From Sceloporus undulatus (taxonomy: Eukaryota > Chordata > Lepidosauria > Squamata > Phrynosomatidae), in contig NC_056522.1 of NCBI RefSeq assembly GCF_019175285.1, forward strand, positions 325,695,134-325,759,133: 64,000 nucleotides of DNA, in the 5' to 3' direction. Positions 1-9,889 of the stretch are shown in pieces. The notes under the pieces are model-generated. The model saw nothing but the letters and a program-made list of their open reading frames with translations, had not been told where the DNA came from and ran no database searches. Numbering within the stretch: position 1 is the first letter of the stretch; each line of letters begins with the position of its first letter. A program made the translations under genes and the position numbers.

Positions 1-371
1 GTTGAGTTACACCACGGTTGCTGTTCCACTTTGAGAAATTCAGCCATGTGGCAGCCTATCTTCACTGCAAATAGGAGGATAGGTTGGATCTTTCTAAACT
101 GCCTTTTTCCTCAGAACAGCAGCAGACAAGACTTGCCTCCAGAGCTCAGGGCACATGGATTTTTCAGAGTGGAAAAGGACAGCAAACATTATAGGCAATG
201 GGCTTCTTGAGGGGACAATGCAATGCAATGTTTTTCCTCAATTTCAGCACAATGAACAAATGAAAGGAATCATTTAAATGTAAAGTCAAGGATTTGTTGC
301 TAGTAAAGCACACTGTTAAGCATTTGCTTTGCTCAGAGTTCTATAAGTATATTGCAAGCCAACAAGGCATT
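1..371. other. Intergenic, no feature seen
   Basis: AT-rich sequence with no recognisable gene, repeat or conserved motif, ending at an AAT microsatellite. Confidence 0.5.
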
Positions 372-381
372 TAATAATAAT

Positions 382-427
<46 letters not shown>

Positions 428-428
428 G
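372..428. repeat. (AAT)n microsatellite
   Basis: Near-perfect AAT array. It directly adjoins the 3' end of a minus-strand LINE-type repeat, so it is most likely that element's tail expanded by slippage. The same arrangement recurs at 24.4, 26.2, 28.6 and 38.9 kb. Confidence 0.9.
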
Positions 429-727
429 GTTTTATTTATATACCGCCCAATCACTGGGAATCCGAGCGGTTTACAACAGAGGGGATAATAGACAGTTCCC
501 TGCCCTCAGGCTTACAATCTAAAAGACACGACACAAAAGGAGAAGGGAATGGTGAGGGGGGGAGGGGATCAGGTCCAGCATGCTTCTCTCCCTCTGAGGC
601 CTGGACCAAGGCAGATGGACCGGAGGGAGGGCTCTTCTTCTTCAGGCTAGTCCTGGTGGAACTGGCCAGCCTGATCTCTCCCTCACTGGCTGAAAGATGA
701 CAGTTATGGAGGGAGGGCACTCTATCT
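429..727 (-). mobile_element. L2-like 3'-UTR repeat (SINE-like), minus strand
   Basis: On the minus strand this reads through a proline- and glycine-rich segment, then an 'agattgtaagcctgagggca' motif, then a 'gggcggtatataaata'-type end followed by ATT repeats. The same repeat lies on the plus strand at about 28280-28617, with the same order of blocks. The 3' end resembles that of L2/CORE-type retroposons; the body is not recognised. Short open frames here are shared by both copies because the repeat is shared, not because it is coding. Confidence 0.7.
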
Positions 728-1059
728 TCAGGCTAGCCCCTGATGACTCTTTAATTTAATTTAATTTAATTAAAAACATTTAATGAAGATAAGTTCATTA
801 AAAACATATTGCTAAGTACTTAGTAGAATATCGTATATGTAATAGAGTTGGAAATAAACCATATGTAATGAATGTAATGTTTTTAGCTTTTATTTTGTAA
901 TGTTCTACATTATTCTTGAATGTCCTACATTTTACAGTGCCTTGTCCTCCTTTGCTGTTATGATATCTGGTCACTCTGCTGAACAATATCCCCAAAATAG
1001 ATTCAGAACCTTGGATATCTCTACTTAAAGTTCAGAGTAAATCCCTGAGCAGAATTACT
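728..1059. other. Intergenic, AT-rich
   Basis: Starts with a short TTTAA array (about 752-775). Otherwise unremarkable AT-rich sequence with no supported gene. Confidence 0.4.
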
Positions 1060-1148
1060 ATGCCACTGACATGGCTGAGTGGGGATTTGAACCCTGCTCT
1101 CATAGAGTCCTAACCCAACACTCAAACTGCTATAGCATGCTGGCTCCA
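1060..1148 (-). mobile_element. Sauria-type tRNA-derived SINE fragment, minus strand
   Basis: Contains the reverse complement of a tRNA-like head: 'ggatttgaaccctgctctc' is a B-box-like GGTTCRAATCC block in antisense, followed by 'caaactgctatagcatgctg'. The same layout is seen more completely at 42085-42290 (minus) and 40330-40640 (plus). Only the head portion is recognisable here. Confidence 0.65.
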
Positions 1149-1392
1149 CTGTAGGCAGTGAACAAATGTCTCAATGAAGCTCAAGCTGATCCCTTTTATA
1201 TTCCCTGGGCCTACCTTCTCTGCCTCCACCCCCTTAGCACTACTGTCATGTTGACAAATAAGATCCTCTGACCCATATGAACTACAGAGAAAAGAGCCAT
1301 AGGTAGAGTGCCAGTAGACAACTTTTTTTCAGTGAATTCATTGCACTTCAATAATTCTTCCCTCCTTGATCCTGGGACTTTTCTTTTTAGTC

Positions 1393-1615
1393 AGCTGCAT
1401 CAACAGTACAGAAATAATCAAGCTTGACACTGCTTTAACTGCTATTGGCTCAATGCTATGGGATTCTGAGAATTGTAGTTTTGTGAGACATTCAGCTTTC
1501 TCTGTCAGAGAGCTCTAGTACCACAACACACTGCAAATCCCAGAATTCCATAGCACTGAGCCATGGCAGTTAAAGAAATGTCAAATTGGATTATTTCTTT
1601 AATGCACATGCAGCC
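1393..1615. repeat. Palindromic MITE-like element, copy 1
   Basis: Two inverted arms around a short loop ('tctgtcagagagctctagta' region). The left arm carries 'ggctcaatgctatgggattc', the right arm 'gaattccatagcactgagcc'. It belongs to a family with at least 11 more copies or half copies in this window. Outer ends resemble 'ggctgcatcc...ggatgcagcc'. No transposase is visible and the superfamily is not recognised; a nonautonomous DNA transposon is the likeliest explanation. Confidence 0.8.
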
Positions 1616-3534
1616 TTAGAGAAGCACAAGATCTGTTCCTCTGCAACAAATTGCTTTTCTGTCTTGCTCCATCCAAAAGAAGGAACATTCATCCTTCTCT
1701 AGACAAAGAAAGATGATCAGAGGAGTTGCCCCTACTTCTTTCTCCCTTTTCTACTTTAACCAACACCAAAACAAGGATGACTCCTTCGAATACTTTCCCT
1801 GAGATATATCTGACAGGTTTGTTTTTCTGCAAGCAGGAAAGCTCACAAAGTTCTGAGGTGCATTTTTTTCTTGTGTATACCCATAACATTTTTTTTTACC
1901 TATTTTGCCTTCTTTAAAAATTCCCTTTGGCTGTTTGTCCATATCTCTTGTCTATTTAATGCAAGCAAAAACTGCAAAATGAAACTGAATCATTCTGTCA
2001 TCATAAGAAAGTGCAAGGAGACACTCTTGAACAGCCAGAGGACATGAAGGCCCTCCTGCCATCTTATAATGCTCTTTGTCATTTCAATGTGAACAAGAGC
2101 AATAACCATGTGAATCCTAAGCAAATTTGAACTCAGGTAAGCAAGTAATTTCCTGCCCCTTTCACCAAACTAGGAGTGAGATTAATGTGCCTCTGCCCAA
2201 TTATGAACCATTAAGATTAGTGTAAATGTAGGGAGGGGGTGAGTGTCCCACTGAAAATGTTTGGTTGTTTAGGAACCATGTGGTTTTTCTTTGTTTATTT
2301 GTTCTTGTACTTGCACTTCTGCTGCGTTAACTCATGGAAATTGCTTAGGGACAGATTTAAATCAAACCAGACAGTTTCCATTTTTGTTCTGTAACTAGAA
2401 TGGTGACATTGGTTTCAAATGTGCTGCTGGTGAAAGGCAGGCAGGCTTGTAATATTTGTTTACCTTTTGCAATCAGCCGTTCTTTGTAATGCCAGCAACG
2501 GAGCTTCTTTTAAATAATGTGGTATCACTGAAGATTTTGCTCTGTTCTCTTTCTTTTGAAATATAGATGCATGGTCTCTCTCTGCTTCGGGCCTTCAAAT
2601 ATTAACCACCCACTTATCAGTCATTAAAATCCTACCCAAACATTCGGTGCACAAGCATAAATGGTCCACGGGATTATGCTCCAGCAACTTGAAAGTGTTT
2701 GTATTTCTTCTGTATTGGGCATCTTTTGCTTACCCAAGCAGACAAGTCCCTTTTTGATTAATCCTCTCTTTTTTTGTGACTTGCCCATCCCGGTGGGATT
2801 TGGTGCATGAAGGCTATTTGTTCCATTAGTTAGGCAGTTCCTAAATTCTAATCCCTAGTAAAGCACTAGCTCACTGCCTGACCTTGGCAAGTTGCTTGAC
2901 CTCCCTTTGCCTCAGTCAATCCAGCTGGAAAATTGGGTAAAAAGCAGGACTTTGGGGAAAATCAGATGTTGCATCTCAAATGAAGTATACCAAGTATGTA
3001 ATACACAGTCCACTATTTAGGTTGGGGCTGGCTGGGGTGGACAGTGCATGTAATATGTTTTTAATATTGCTTTCCATATATTAAATTTCCATAGGTTTCT
3101 GGGCAGATTTCCAAAAAAAAAAAAAGAAAGAAAGAAGAAGAACAATAAAGAACAGAATGAAAAAAACATGTAAGACCCAATTGATTTTAATGGGCTTTTC
3201 AGTCAGATGAATCCTTTGTTCTTATTTTCACCAAAAATGTTAAAATTATAAAACTTTTTCTGGAACTTATATGAATATTTATAACAAATTTGGGTCATAT
3301 ATATATATATATATATAGACAAGGAACCCAGATTTGTAATACATATTCATATTCTACTCCTAGATATACTGGGCATGACCAATGTTCTTCAGCATAGTGT
3401 TGGAGAAATTATAGCTCTTCCCTCTCCACTATCCAAAGCTGCGCTGACTGCAGTATCCCATCAATGGTTTGTGCAAAAGCTATTCTTAGGCACCTCCATA
3501 ATATGTGACTTTTCAAAGACAGCTGCATTAGTCA
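1616..3534. other. Repeat-poor intergenic tract, possible regulatory DNA
   Basis: About 1.9 kb with no recognised transposon and no convincing ORF. The part from about 1950 to 2950 is mixed-composition unique sequence with homeodomain-type TTAAAT/ATTAAT cores, the kind of tract that holds conserved noncoding elements in the gene desert around developmental transcription factors. That function is inference only. A poly-A/AAAG tract lies near 3112-3130 and an AT dinucleotide run at 3297-3316. Confidence 0.3.
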
Positions 3535-3650
3535 ATAGCAGTCTGCAAATAGTGTAGCACCTTTGAGACTAACTGAGAAAAAGATATTTGTAGCAAAAGT
3601 TTTTGTAGACTAGAACTACTTCATCAGATGCAAGGAAGAATTCATCTTGC
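3535..3650 (+). repeat. Unassigned interspersed repeat ('cacctttgagactaac' family)
   Basis: Carries 'agcacctttgagactaac' and 'acttcatcagatgcaagg' about 70 bp apart. The same two blocks occur in reverse order and strand at 20275-20375 and, more GC-rich, at 58390-58505 inside MEIS2. This pair of blocks is common in sauropsid genomes; the class (probably a nonautonomous DNA element) is not certain from sequence alone. Confidence 0.65.
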
Positions 3651-3944
3651 TTCTTCCCAACTAAAAAACTGGTTATCCACTTAGTGCAGTTCCACTATTT
3701 GGACCAGAATAATAATAGAGAATTGGGAATTCTGTGACAGAAAGATATGGTCAGTATGATCTATCTCAATATGAAGCAAAAGTAGAAAATATGTTTTGAT
3801 TATTGATTTCTAGCTCCTGCTTTCCCTCACATTAACCTGTTGGCCATGTAAATAAATCAAACTGATGAGGTAGACTTCTTATTTGAAAGATATTTTGAAT
3901 CATCTAATGCCACTCACTTTTACTCAAATATATTTCAGTAGTAC

Positions 3945-4075
3945 AAATGCAAGGGTAGTCATGTTGGCCATAAAACAGACTCCAACTCTATATTATGCTT
4001 TATTAGGCCAACTGAAAAGACATAAAGTTCATTGGTAGCTTTGAATCTCTTTTTCATCAGGGAAAAATGATTTTA
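3945..4075 (+). repeat. Related unassigned repeat ('tattaggccaact' type)
   Basis: Contains 'gctttattaggccaactgaa' and ends with 'cttcatcagg'-like sequence. Its architecture resembles the 3535-3650 repeat, suggesting a relative. Decayed; class unknown. Confidence 0.45.
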
Positions 4076-4109
4076 AAAAAAGGAAGTAAAATTACAATAT
4101 TAGAGTGAT

Positions 4110-4395
4110 ACAGGGGCTGATCAGGCAGCCTCTAAGGGGCATCCTCCAGCTGCCCCTTTGCAGGGCACGATAGCTGTGGTGGTGTGGCTTCATGGTGCTC
4201 CTTTGGTGCTGCATCATGTGGACGCAGCACCAGAGGAACACTGTGATGTATGGTGCAGTGTGCGGCATCATGCTGCCCTGGGAGTGGAGCCGGGGCATGC
4301 ATTGTGTAGATGCTATGCCCCAACTCCACCCCCAACGTGACCCAAACTGCCTGTCTACACAGAGCCACAATCTACATAGTGCTTTAAGGTGGTAT
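4110..4395. repeat. GC-rich hairpin-bearing repeat, probable MITE
   Basis: A GC-rich island in AT-rich surroundings with an internal inverted repeat: 'gtgctcctttggtgctgc' near 4196-4213 pairs with 'gcagcaccagaggaacac' near 4224-4241. Several overlapping open frames on both strands are a consequence of the composition and are not supported as genes. Confidence 0.5.
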
Positions 4396-4404
4396 AGATG
4401 AAGG

Positions 4405-4628
4405 GTGGGACCTAAAAACCTTTAAGGCAGCAAATTATATCTGATCTTGGAAGGTAACCAGGATTAGCCCTGGTTAGTATTTGGATGGGAAACTGCCAAA
4501 AAATACCAAGTTCTGTAGGCTACATCTTACAGGCAGAAACTGGCAAAACTACCTCTGGGTAGTCCTTGCCTAAGAAAACTCTATGAAATTCAAGGGGGTC
4601 TCCATAAATCAACAAGCAATTTTTAGAC
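4405..4628 (+). mobile_element. 5S rRNA-derived SINE with BovB-like 3' tail
   Basis: Positions about 4438-4533 follow 5S rRNA through its internal pol III promoter: 'ctgatcttggaaggtaacca' (box A/intermediate element) then 'ggttagtatttggatgggaa' (box C). The 3' part ('cttgcctaagaaaactctat', 'tctccataaatcaacaagc') is the tail seen in Sauria SINEs and the BovB LINE. This 5S head plus BovB-type tail matches what is known as 5S-Sauria SINE in squamates. It is diverged and followed by a run of 14 G residues at 4630-4643. Confidence 0.85.
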
Positions 4629-4639
4629 GGGGGGGGGGG

Positions 4640-6490
4640 GGGGCAGGTAGATTATGAAATTAGGCCAAACACCCCAATGGCAATGAGCAGACCAGGCAGA
4701 AAAACAGTAAAATAAATTAAATACGCTTAAGCTGTTCTGAGATCTCTTGATATGAGGTGAGGTATAAGTATTTTAATTTATAAATATTTTAATAAAATAT
4801 ATAAATGCAATATAGTTTGCATCTGCACTTGAAAATCCAAAATCCCCTGGAAAACTCAGTTCTGCCTCTAGTGTGAGGATCAAGGCCCATTTGTATCCGG
4901 AGTGCAGTGTCTATTTCTACTTCTTTCATTGGATTACAGTGGAGAGCCTTTGCATACATGTTTAATGTTTATCTAGTGAATGATGTTCACTGATGGAAGA
5001 ATATAATCTCAATCATTTCCCTGTAGCAAAAACAGCACCCTGAAGCACACATTGATCTCTCCTGGTCAAGATATAACCACATGGGAACTCCATGAATGCA
5101 TTTGGATGCATGCAATATTCTAGATAAGAGTGATTGAACCAATCCAGAATTTGCCATTCAGCATGTGTTAATTCCAACTAACCTAAATAAGACATGCACA
5201 TTATTAAGTGTTTGTATCTCACTGACTTCAATAATGCCCTATGCATTGCTTCCTTTGACTGAACAGTACAATCTTGATCTAGAGAGAATTGATTTTGCCT
5301 AAAACCTTTTGAATGAGATGAGAATGAATGAAAAGTGCAACCAGCATTCTCTGGACTGAGCCCTGTAAAATTTATAGTTTTTTTCACCCACATTGCTAAT
5401 AACATCTTTATAACCACTTGTGTCATTTATTGTGTCTCCTTCTTTGTTAGTTCAGAAATGCAAAGATTATATGAAATCAAAGAAACTGATAGATGGAGGC
5501 TATGGAATCTGGGATTTGTTGTCAAAAGCCCAAATTTACTTGCTGTCCTGATGAGTCAATGGGAATCAATGGGATTTACATAAGTGTGGACTTATTAGCA
5601 GCTGATTTAATTGGTAAACATTAAAAGAAGCAATTTGAATTAGGCCCCTAAAATTTCAGTGTTTCAGCAATATTCCCTTTTTGCTAATCTGGGTCAGCAA
5701 AGAATCCTATTTGTTTCTCTGTGTATTTGATTTATATCCAGCCTTTGTCCCCAAACTGAGACTCGTTCATTCACACAGTTCCCAAATTCACTCATATTGC
5801 TATGGCTACTTTTACGCAGACCTTATATCAAGTTTGCTTGTTTATTAACTTTACAAAGTAGATCTTCATGAGCAATCAAGCCAGTCAAGCTATATCAAGA
5901 AAGGAAATAGAAGCAAATATTAACTTTTTCCCAAACAAAGATGACTTGTGGCCAAAGCATTATGTATTCTATGGATTTGCACAAGCAAAGGGATCAGACT
6001 GTCTTCTGCTGGTTATTTGCACTTAAACACTGGAACTGACCTTTTAATACCTCCCCCCCCCCAATGCCTCTGACCCAAGTCCCTAACTTCACTTTGTAAG
6101 CCTAATACAGTTTTTAAGCTTGAGTAGGAAATGCCAATAATTTCTTTTCATTTCTTCTGCCCTATGCTAATTTATGTTGGAATGCCAGCCTCAGTAACTT
6201 ACAAATATAGTAACTTATCTTACATATTCAGAAATCTACTTAATTGATTGATTGATTGATTTCTTGTTTTGGTTTATGCTTGAATATATTAAATCCTTGA
6301 AAAATATTCAGTTTGATTTGCCATATAAAGTCATGATGAATGAAGCGATTATTTAATATGGTTATTTCAGGTGACTGTGTCAAAGAAACTGCACATTTAG
6401 TTACTTATATTTCATTTTTAAGGCAAACTTTCACAAAGTAGCTTGCAATAAATTTAAGAAGAACGAACAGTAACATTAATCAATGTTATA
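4640..6490. other. Intergenic tract without recognised elements
   Basis: Opens at the end of the G run, then AT-rich unique sequence. Short ORFs here show no family features. A short ATTG array lies near 6243-6261 and a C run near 6053-6062. Confidence 0.35.
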
Positions 6491-6501
6491 AAAACTAACT
6501 A

Positions 6502-6721
6502 CAGTGTGCCTTTGCCTTATGTGGGGGATCCATTCCGGACCTTCCCGCGTAAGGCAAGTTCCATGTATGCTCGAGCCCCATTGAAAATAATGGGGCTCAT
6601 GTATGCGGTGCCACGTGGTGTGGGCACCACGGGTGTGTGCACCATTTCCAATATGTTGCATGGCTTTCAGCGTAAACTGAAAGCTGCATATGGCATGCCC
6701 GCATATGATGCGGGCACACTG
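6502..6721. mobile_element. TA-flanked MITE (Tc1/mariner/pogo-like)
   Basis: Bounded by TA at 6500-6501 and 6722-6723, with short terminal inverted repeats CAGTGTGCC and GGCACACTG. Internal hairpins include 'gagccccatt' against 'aatggggctc' and 'ctttcagcgtaaactgaaag'. The TA duplication and CAGTG-type ends fit the Tc1/mariner/pogo superfamily. No transposase is present. Confidence 0.7.
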
Positions 6722-6739
6722 TATAATTACACGGTATAA

Positions 6740-8930
6740 TTACAAAAGTAACCCCAGCATAGCATTTTTTAAAAGAAGGTAAAGTATAGCCAGTAGTCTT
6801 AAAGAAGGCTCTGTGTGTGTATTCCTAAGGTGTAGGATAGCACTGAAAAGCCCTGTTTTTAGTGTCCACCACTCTACTTGATTATGATGTCTATGAGCAT
6901 GAGTTCATAGAGATTATGAATGTGCCAGCAAAGAACTTTGTAATCCCCATGCAGTATCTCTGGTAGTCATTGGTCCACCAATTGGCCAGCGCACACCCTT
7001 GATCCTTCAGTGTTGTTGTTGTTGTTGTTGTTGTTGTTATTGTTGTTAATTGCCCTTGATTCTCCAAGATCCCCTATCCTCCACAGCTCAGCTTAGGTCC
7101 TGTAGAATAAGGTCTGTGACCTCCCTGATTTTGCCAAAAAAAAATTTAAAAAAAGATTGTTGCACAAAGAACCCACATAAATTTCCACACGAAAATAATG
7201 TAATAATGTGTTATTCTTCCCCATTGGGTTTCCTGAGAGTAGGGAAACAATTTTTTTCAGTCAGGAAACAAATAATGGCAAATATTCTTTCCATTCCTGC
7301 CTCAATTTTTGAGGGGAATGGTCTGGAGAATTTTCAAGAAATAACATTGTTAAAATATATTTTATGTGCCTGACAAAAAGTTGGAGTGAAAAGTGTTAAG
7401 TGTGTTTCTATATATTTTCACTTGCTTTACTTTTTACACAATTTTAGATCTCATCATTTTGGTTGTAGATCACATTATTAGTGCACCATTTTTGATAATC
7501 AAAAATTATAAGCAATTTTAATAAGCAAAATAGGTATCATTTTTATAAGCAACAGAATGTTGAGGAATATAATGGCAGAACTGTTTTTCCCCTAGCAATT
7601 TTAATTTAACTCATGACTATTTGGGGCTTTTAAGACCTTAAAAGGTTTGAGATATTTGAGGGAATAACTTCACCTATATTGCCCACCACCATAAAATAAA
7701 TAACTGGTAGGCCTGAAAGTAAACTATGTATGAGACTCTACTGCTTCTGGCCCTATCATTGGATACAATTTTGTAAATTACTAAAACAATGTCTTCTTGG
7801 TTAGTGCTTATAACTGGGGGATTCCTCCCTGAGAGAGGTTCGCCAGATTTTGTAAGAGCAATTGCTATCCTTTTCTCTGCTCATACTTACTAGTTTTATA
7901 GTGCTGATTTTATGTTATCTTCTGATTGTTATGTTGAGCATATGCTATTCCTTATTTTAGTCTCCAGAACTTTTAATTGATAGGTACATAATCATATTTT
8001 AATTGATTGTTTCTCTTCTAATTAATTGTTATTCATTTAGAAGATTGGCTAACAGAGTCATTATAAACGATAAGGACAGATGGATGGAGAGATGGATAGA
8101 CAGACAGATAGGTTCTCCTTTTCAAATTTATTAATCTTCACATGAGAGCAATGGAATTGGGTATGGAGAGGGCTGATGAGCTTTCCTCTTCATGACTTGA
8201 ATCAACACACTTCATAAATTACTGAATTAGGACTAGGTAGCTAGAATATTGTCTCTGCATTGCTCCAAATAAGGTTTCTGCATAGATTGCTGAATCTTGT
8301 GGACGCATACCACAGTTTTCTGATTTTTTGTGTGTGAGAAGGCCTTTTTACCATGTAAATATGACAAGCCCTGAAATCAGTGGAAGGGAAGGGAGAATTG
8401 GAGGAATTTCAGAGTAGCTCTCCTCCTGTCATGCTGTATGTACTGCACTCTTGCCAAGAGAGATTGCCCTGCTGCTTTACCATATATTTTTGGGTGACTG
8501 ATAAAGATGCTTTTTTTTATTTACACAGCACTTCAAATTATTTTATTGATTCTGCTTCAAGCAGTTTTGACTGTTATAGTTTGTTCTCTTAATGCTTCCC
8601 TAGTTAGTTTTCATTAGTCCCAATTGAATTAATGAGAACTTTGTAAGTAAACACTCATACAAATCCTATTGATTCACTGAATGTACTGTAGTTGAGACAA
8701 TTGGATTTAGGCTTACATGATTTCATCATTTGGCTGGACATTGATCTCAATATTTTATAGAAATAATTATACAGAACAATAGAAAAGAAATGTTAGAGAA
8801 AAAGAGGGAGAAGAGGGAGGCGGAGGAGATGCGAGAGAGAAAGATCTGGCTCAACAGTGGTCATATTCTGAGTGGTGTAAAACAAAATATATATGAAAAT
8901 GTAACATAATAGACATTAAAACAATCAACC
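6740..8930. other. Intergenic tract; GTT microsatellite
   Basis: AT-rich unique sequence with a GTT array at about 7010-7038 and a degenerate GGATGGATAGACAGACAG stretch near 8080-8112. ORFs at 7050-7373 and 8380-8592 have AT-driven composition and no recognisable domain. Confidence 0.35.
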
Positions 8931-9021
8931 CATAGTTTTTGTGGGTTTTTCAGGCTATGTGGCCATGTTCTAGAAGAGTTTATTTGTGACGTTTCGCCAG
9001 TATCTGTGGCTGGCATCTTCA
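8931..9021 (+). repeat. Single arm of the 'catgttctagaagagttt' palindromic repeat
   Basis: Matches one arm of the palindrome at 25639-25806 ('ggctatgtggccatgttcta', 'gtttcgccag') and runs on through 'tgtggctggcatcttc'. This family is widespread in squamates; a link to Penelope-like terminal repeats is possible but unproven here. Confidence 0.65.
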
Positions 9022-9029
9022 TAAAAATC

Positions 9030-9880
9030 AACCTATAACTTACTTATTCCTCAGAATTATTTATTCTTGTATGTGGATAAACCAGTTGAAATCAATACAG
9101 TTTAATAGGTGTGTTTGGAATGCCATTATTTCATTGCTCTCTATCTCTTCTGGAAACATCTAACTTTTTGCCAAAACTACCATTGCTATCATGGATGACA
9201 ATGAAGAAAACAAAGTAAGATTTGAAAAGTAGGCAGTCATATGAAGGGCAAGGAAACCTCAACTCATGTTATCTTCAAAACATATTTGAAGGTGTTTATC
9301 ACCTCTTGGAATGGGGCTTTGAAAGATGAGTCATGTGGTGAATTTTAATATTCAACTTCCCCTCGTCCCTGTAACATGTTGACAGCAACTTGCCCTCGAA
9401 AGCAAACTCAAAAGCTTTCTGTTACAGGCTGTTTCTTACTCATAGATTGTTTGTATCTTTACAAGATAAAATATGGAGGGTTTTTTCAACCTGATAAACA
9501 ATGATCTTGTTATAGTTGACCTGCTTTAAAAGAAAAGCAAAACCTGATTCTCTGACCTTGAGCCATCAGAGTAAAGCAGGATGCAATGCATGTATTTATT
9601 AATGTATGTATGTTTATATATAGGTACACATACATATTAAAAATATAGAAATACAAATATATTGCCTCTACATGGAAGTACATATAACCCCTATTTCTGC
9701 TTTCAGTCATTTCAATTGTGTTCACAAACTGAGCAGGAATCACAAGAAATGATTTGCCTCTGAAATGTAACTCATATTTTTTATCATTATCATCAACATT
9801 TGTATCAGCATCAGCATCAGCTTCACTAGGTATAAGAGTGTTTTGTTCAAGAAACCCATAGTGCTTTGATCTAAATGGAC
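9030..9880. other. Intergenic, no gene seen
   Basis: AT-rich sequence up to the L2 insertion. ORFs on the minus strand at 9510-9743 and 9740-9967 are low-complexity or lie across the L2 boundary, and are not supported as genes. Confidence 0.35.
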
Positions 9881-9889
9881 ATCTACTTC

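Noticed and set aside
4438-4533. 5S rRNA gene
   Set aside because: The 5S similarity is partial and diverged and continues into a BovB-type tail, so it is a SINE and not a functional rRNA gene.
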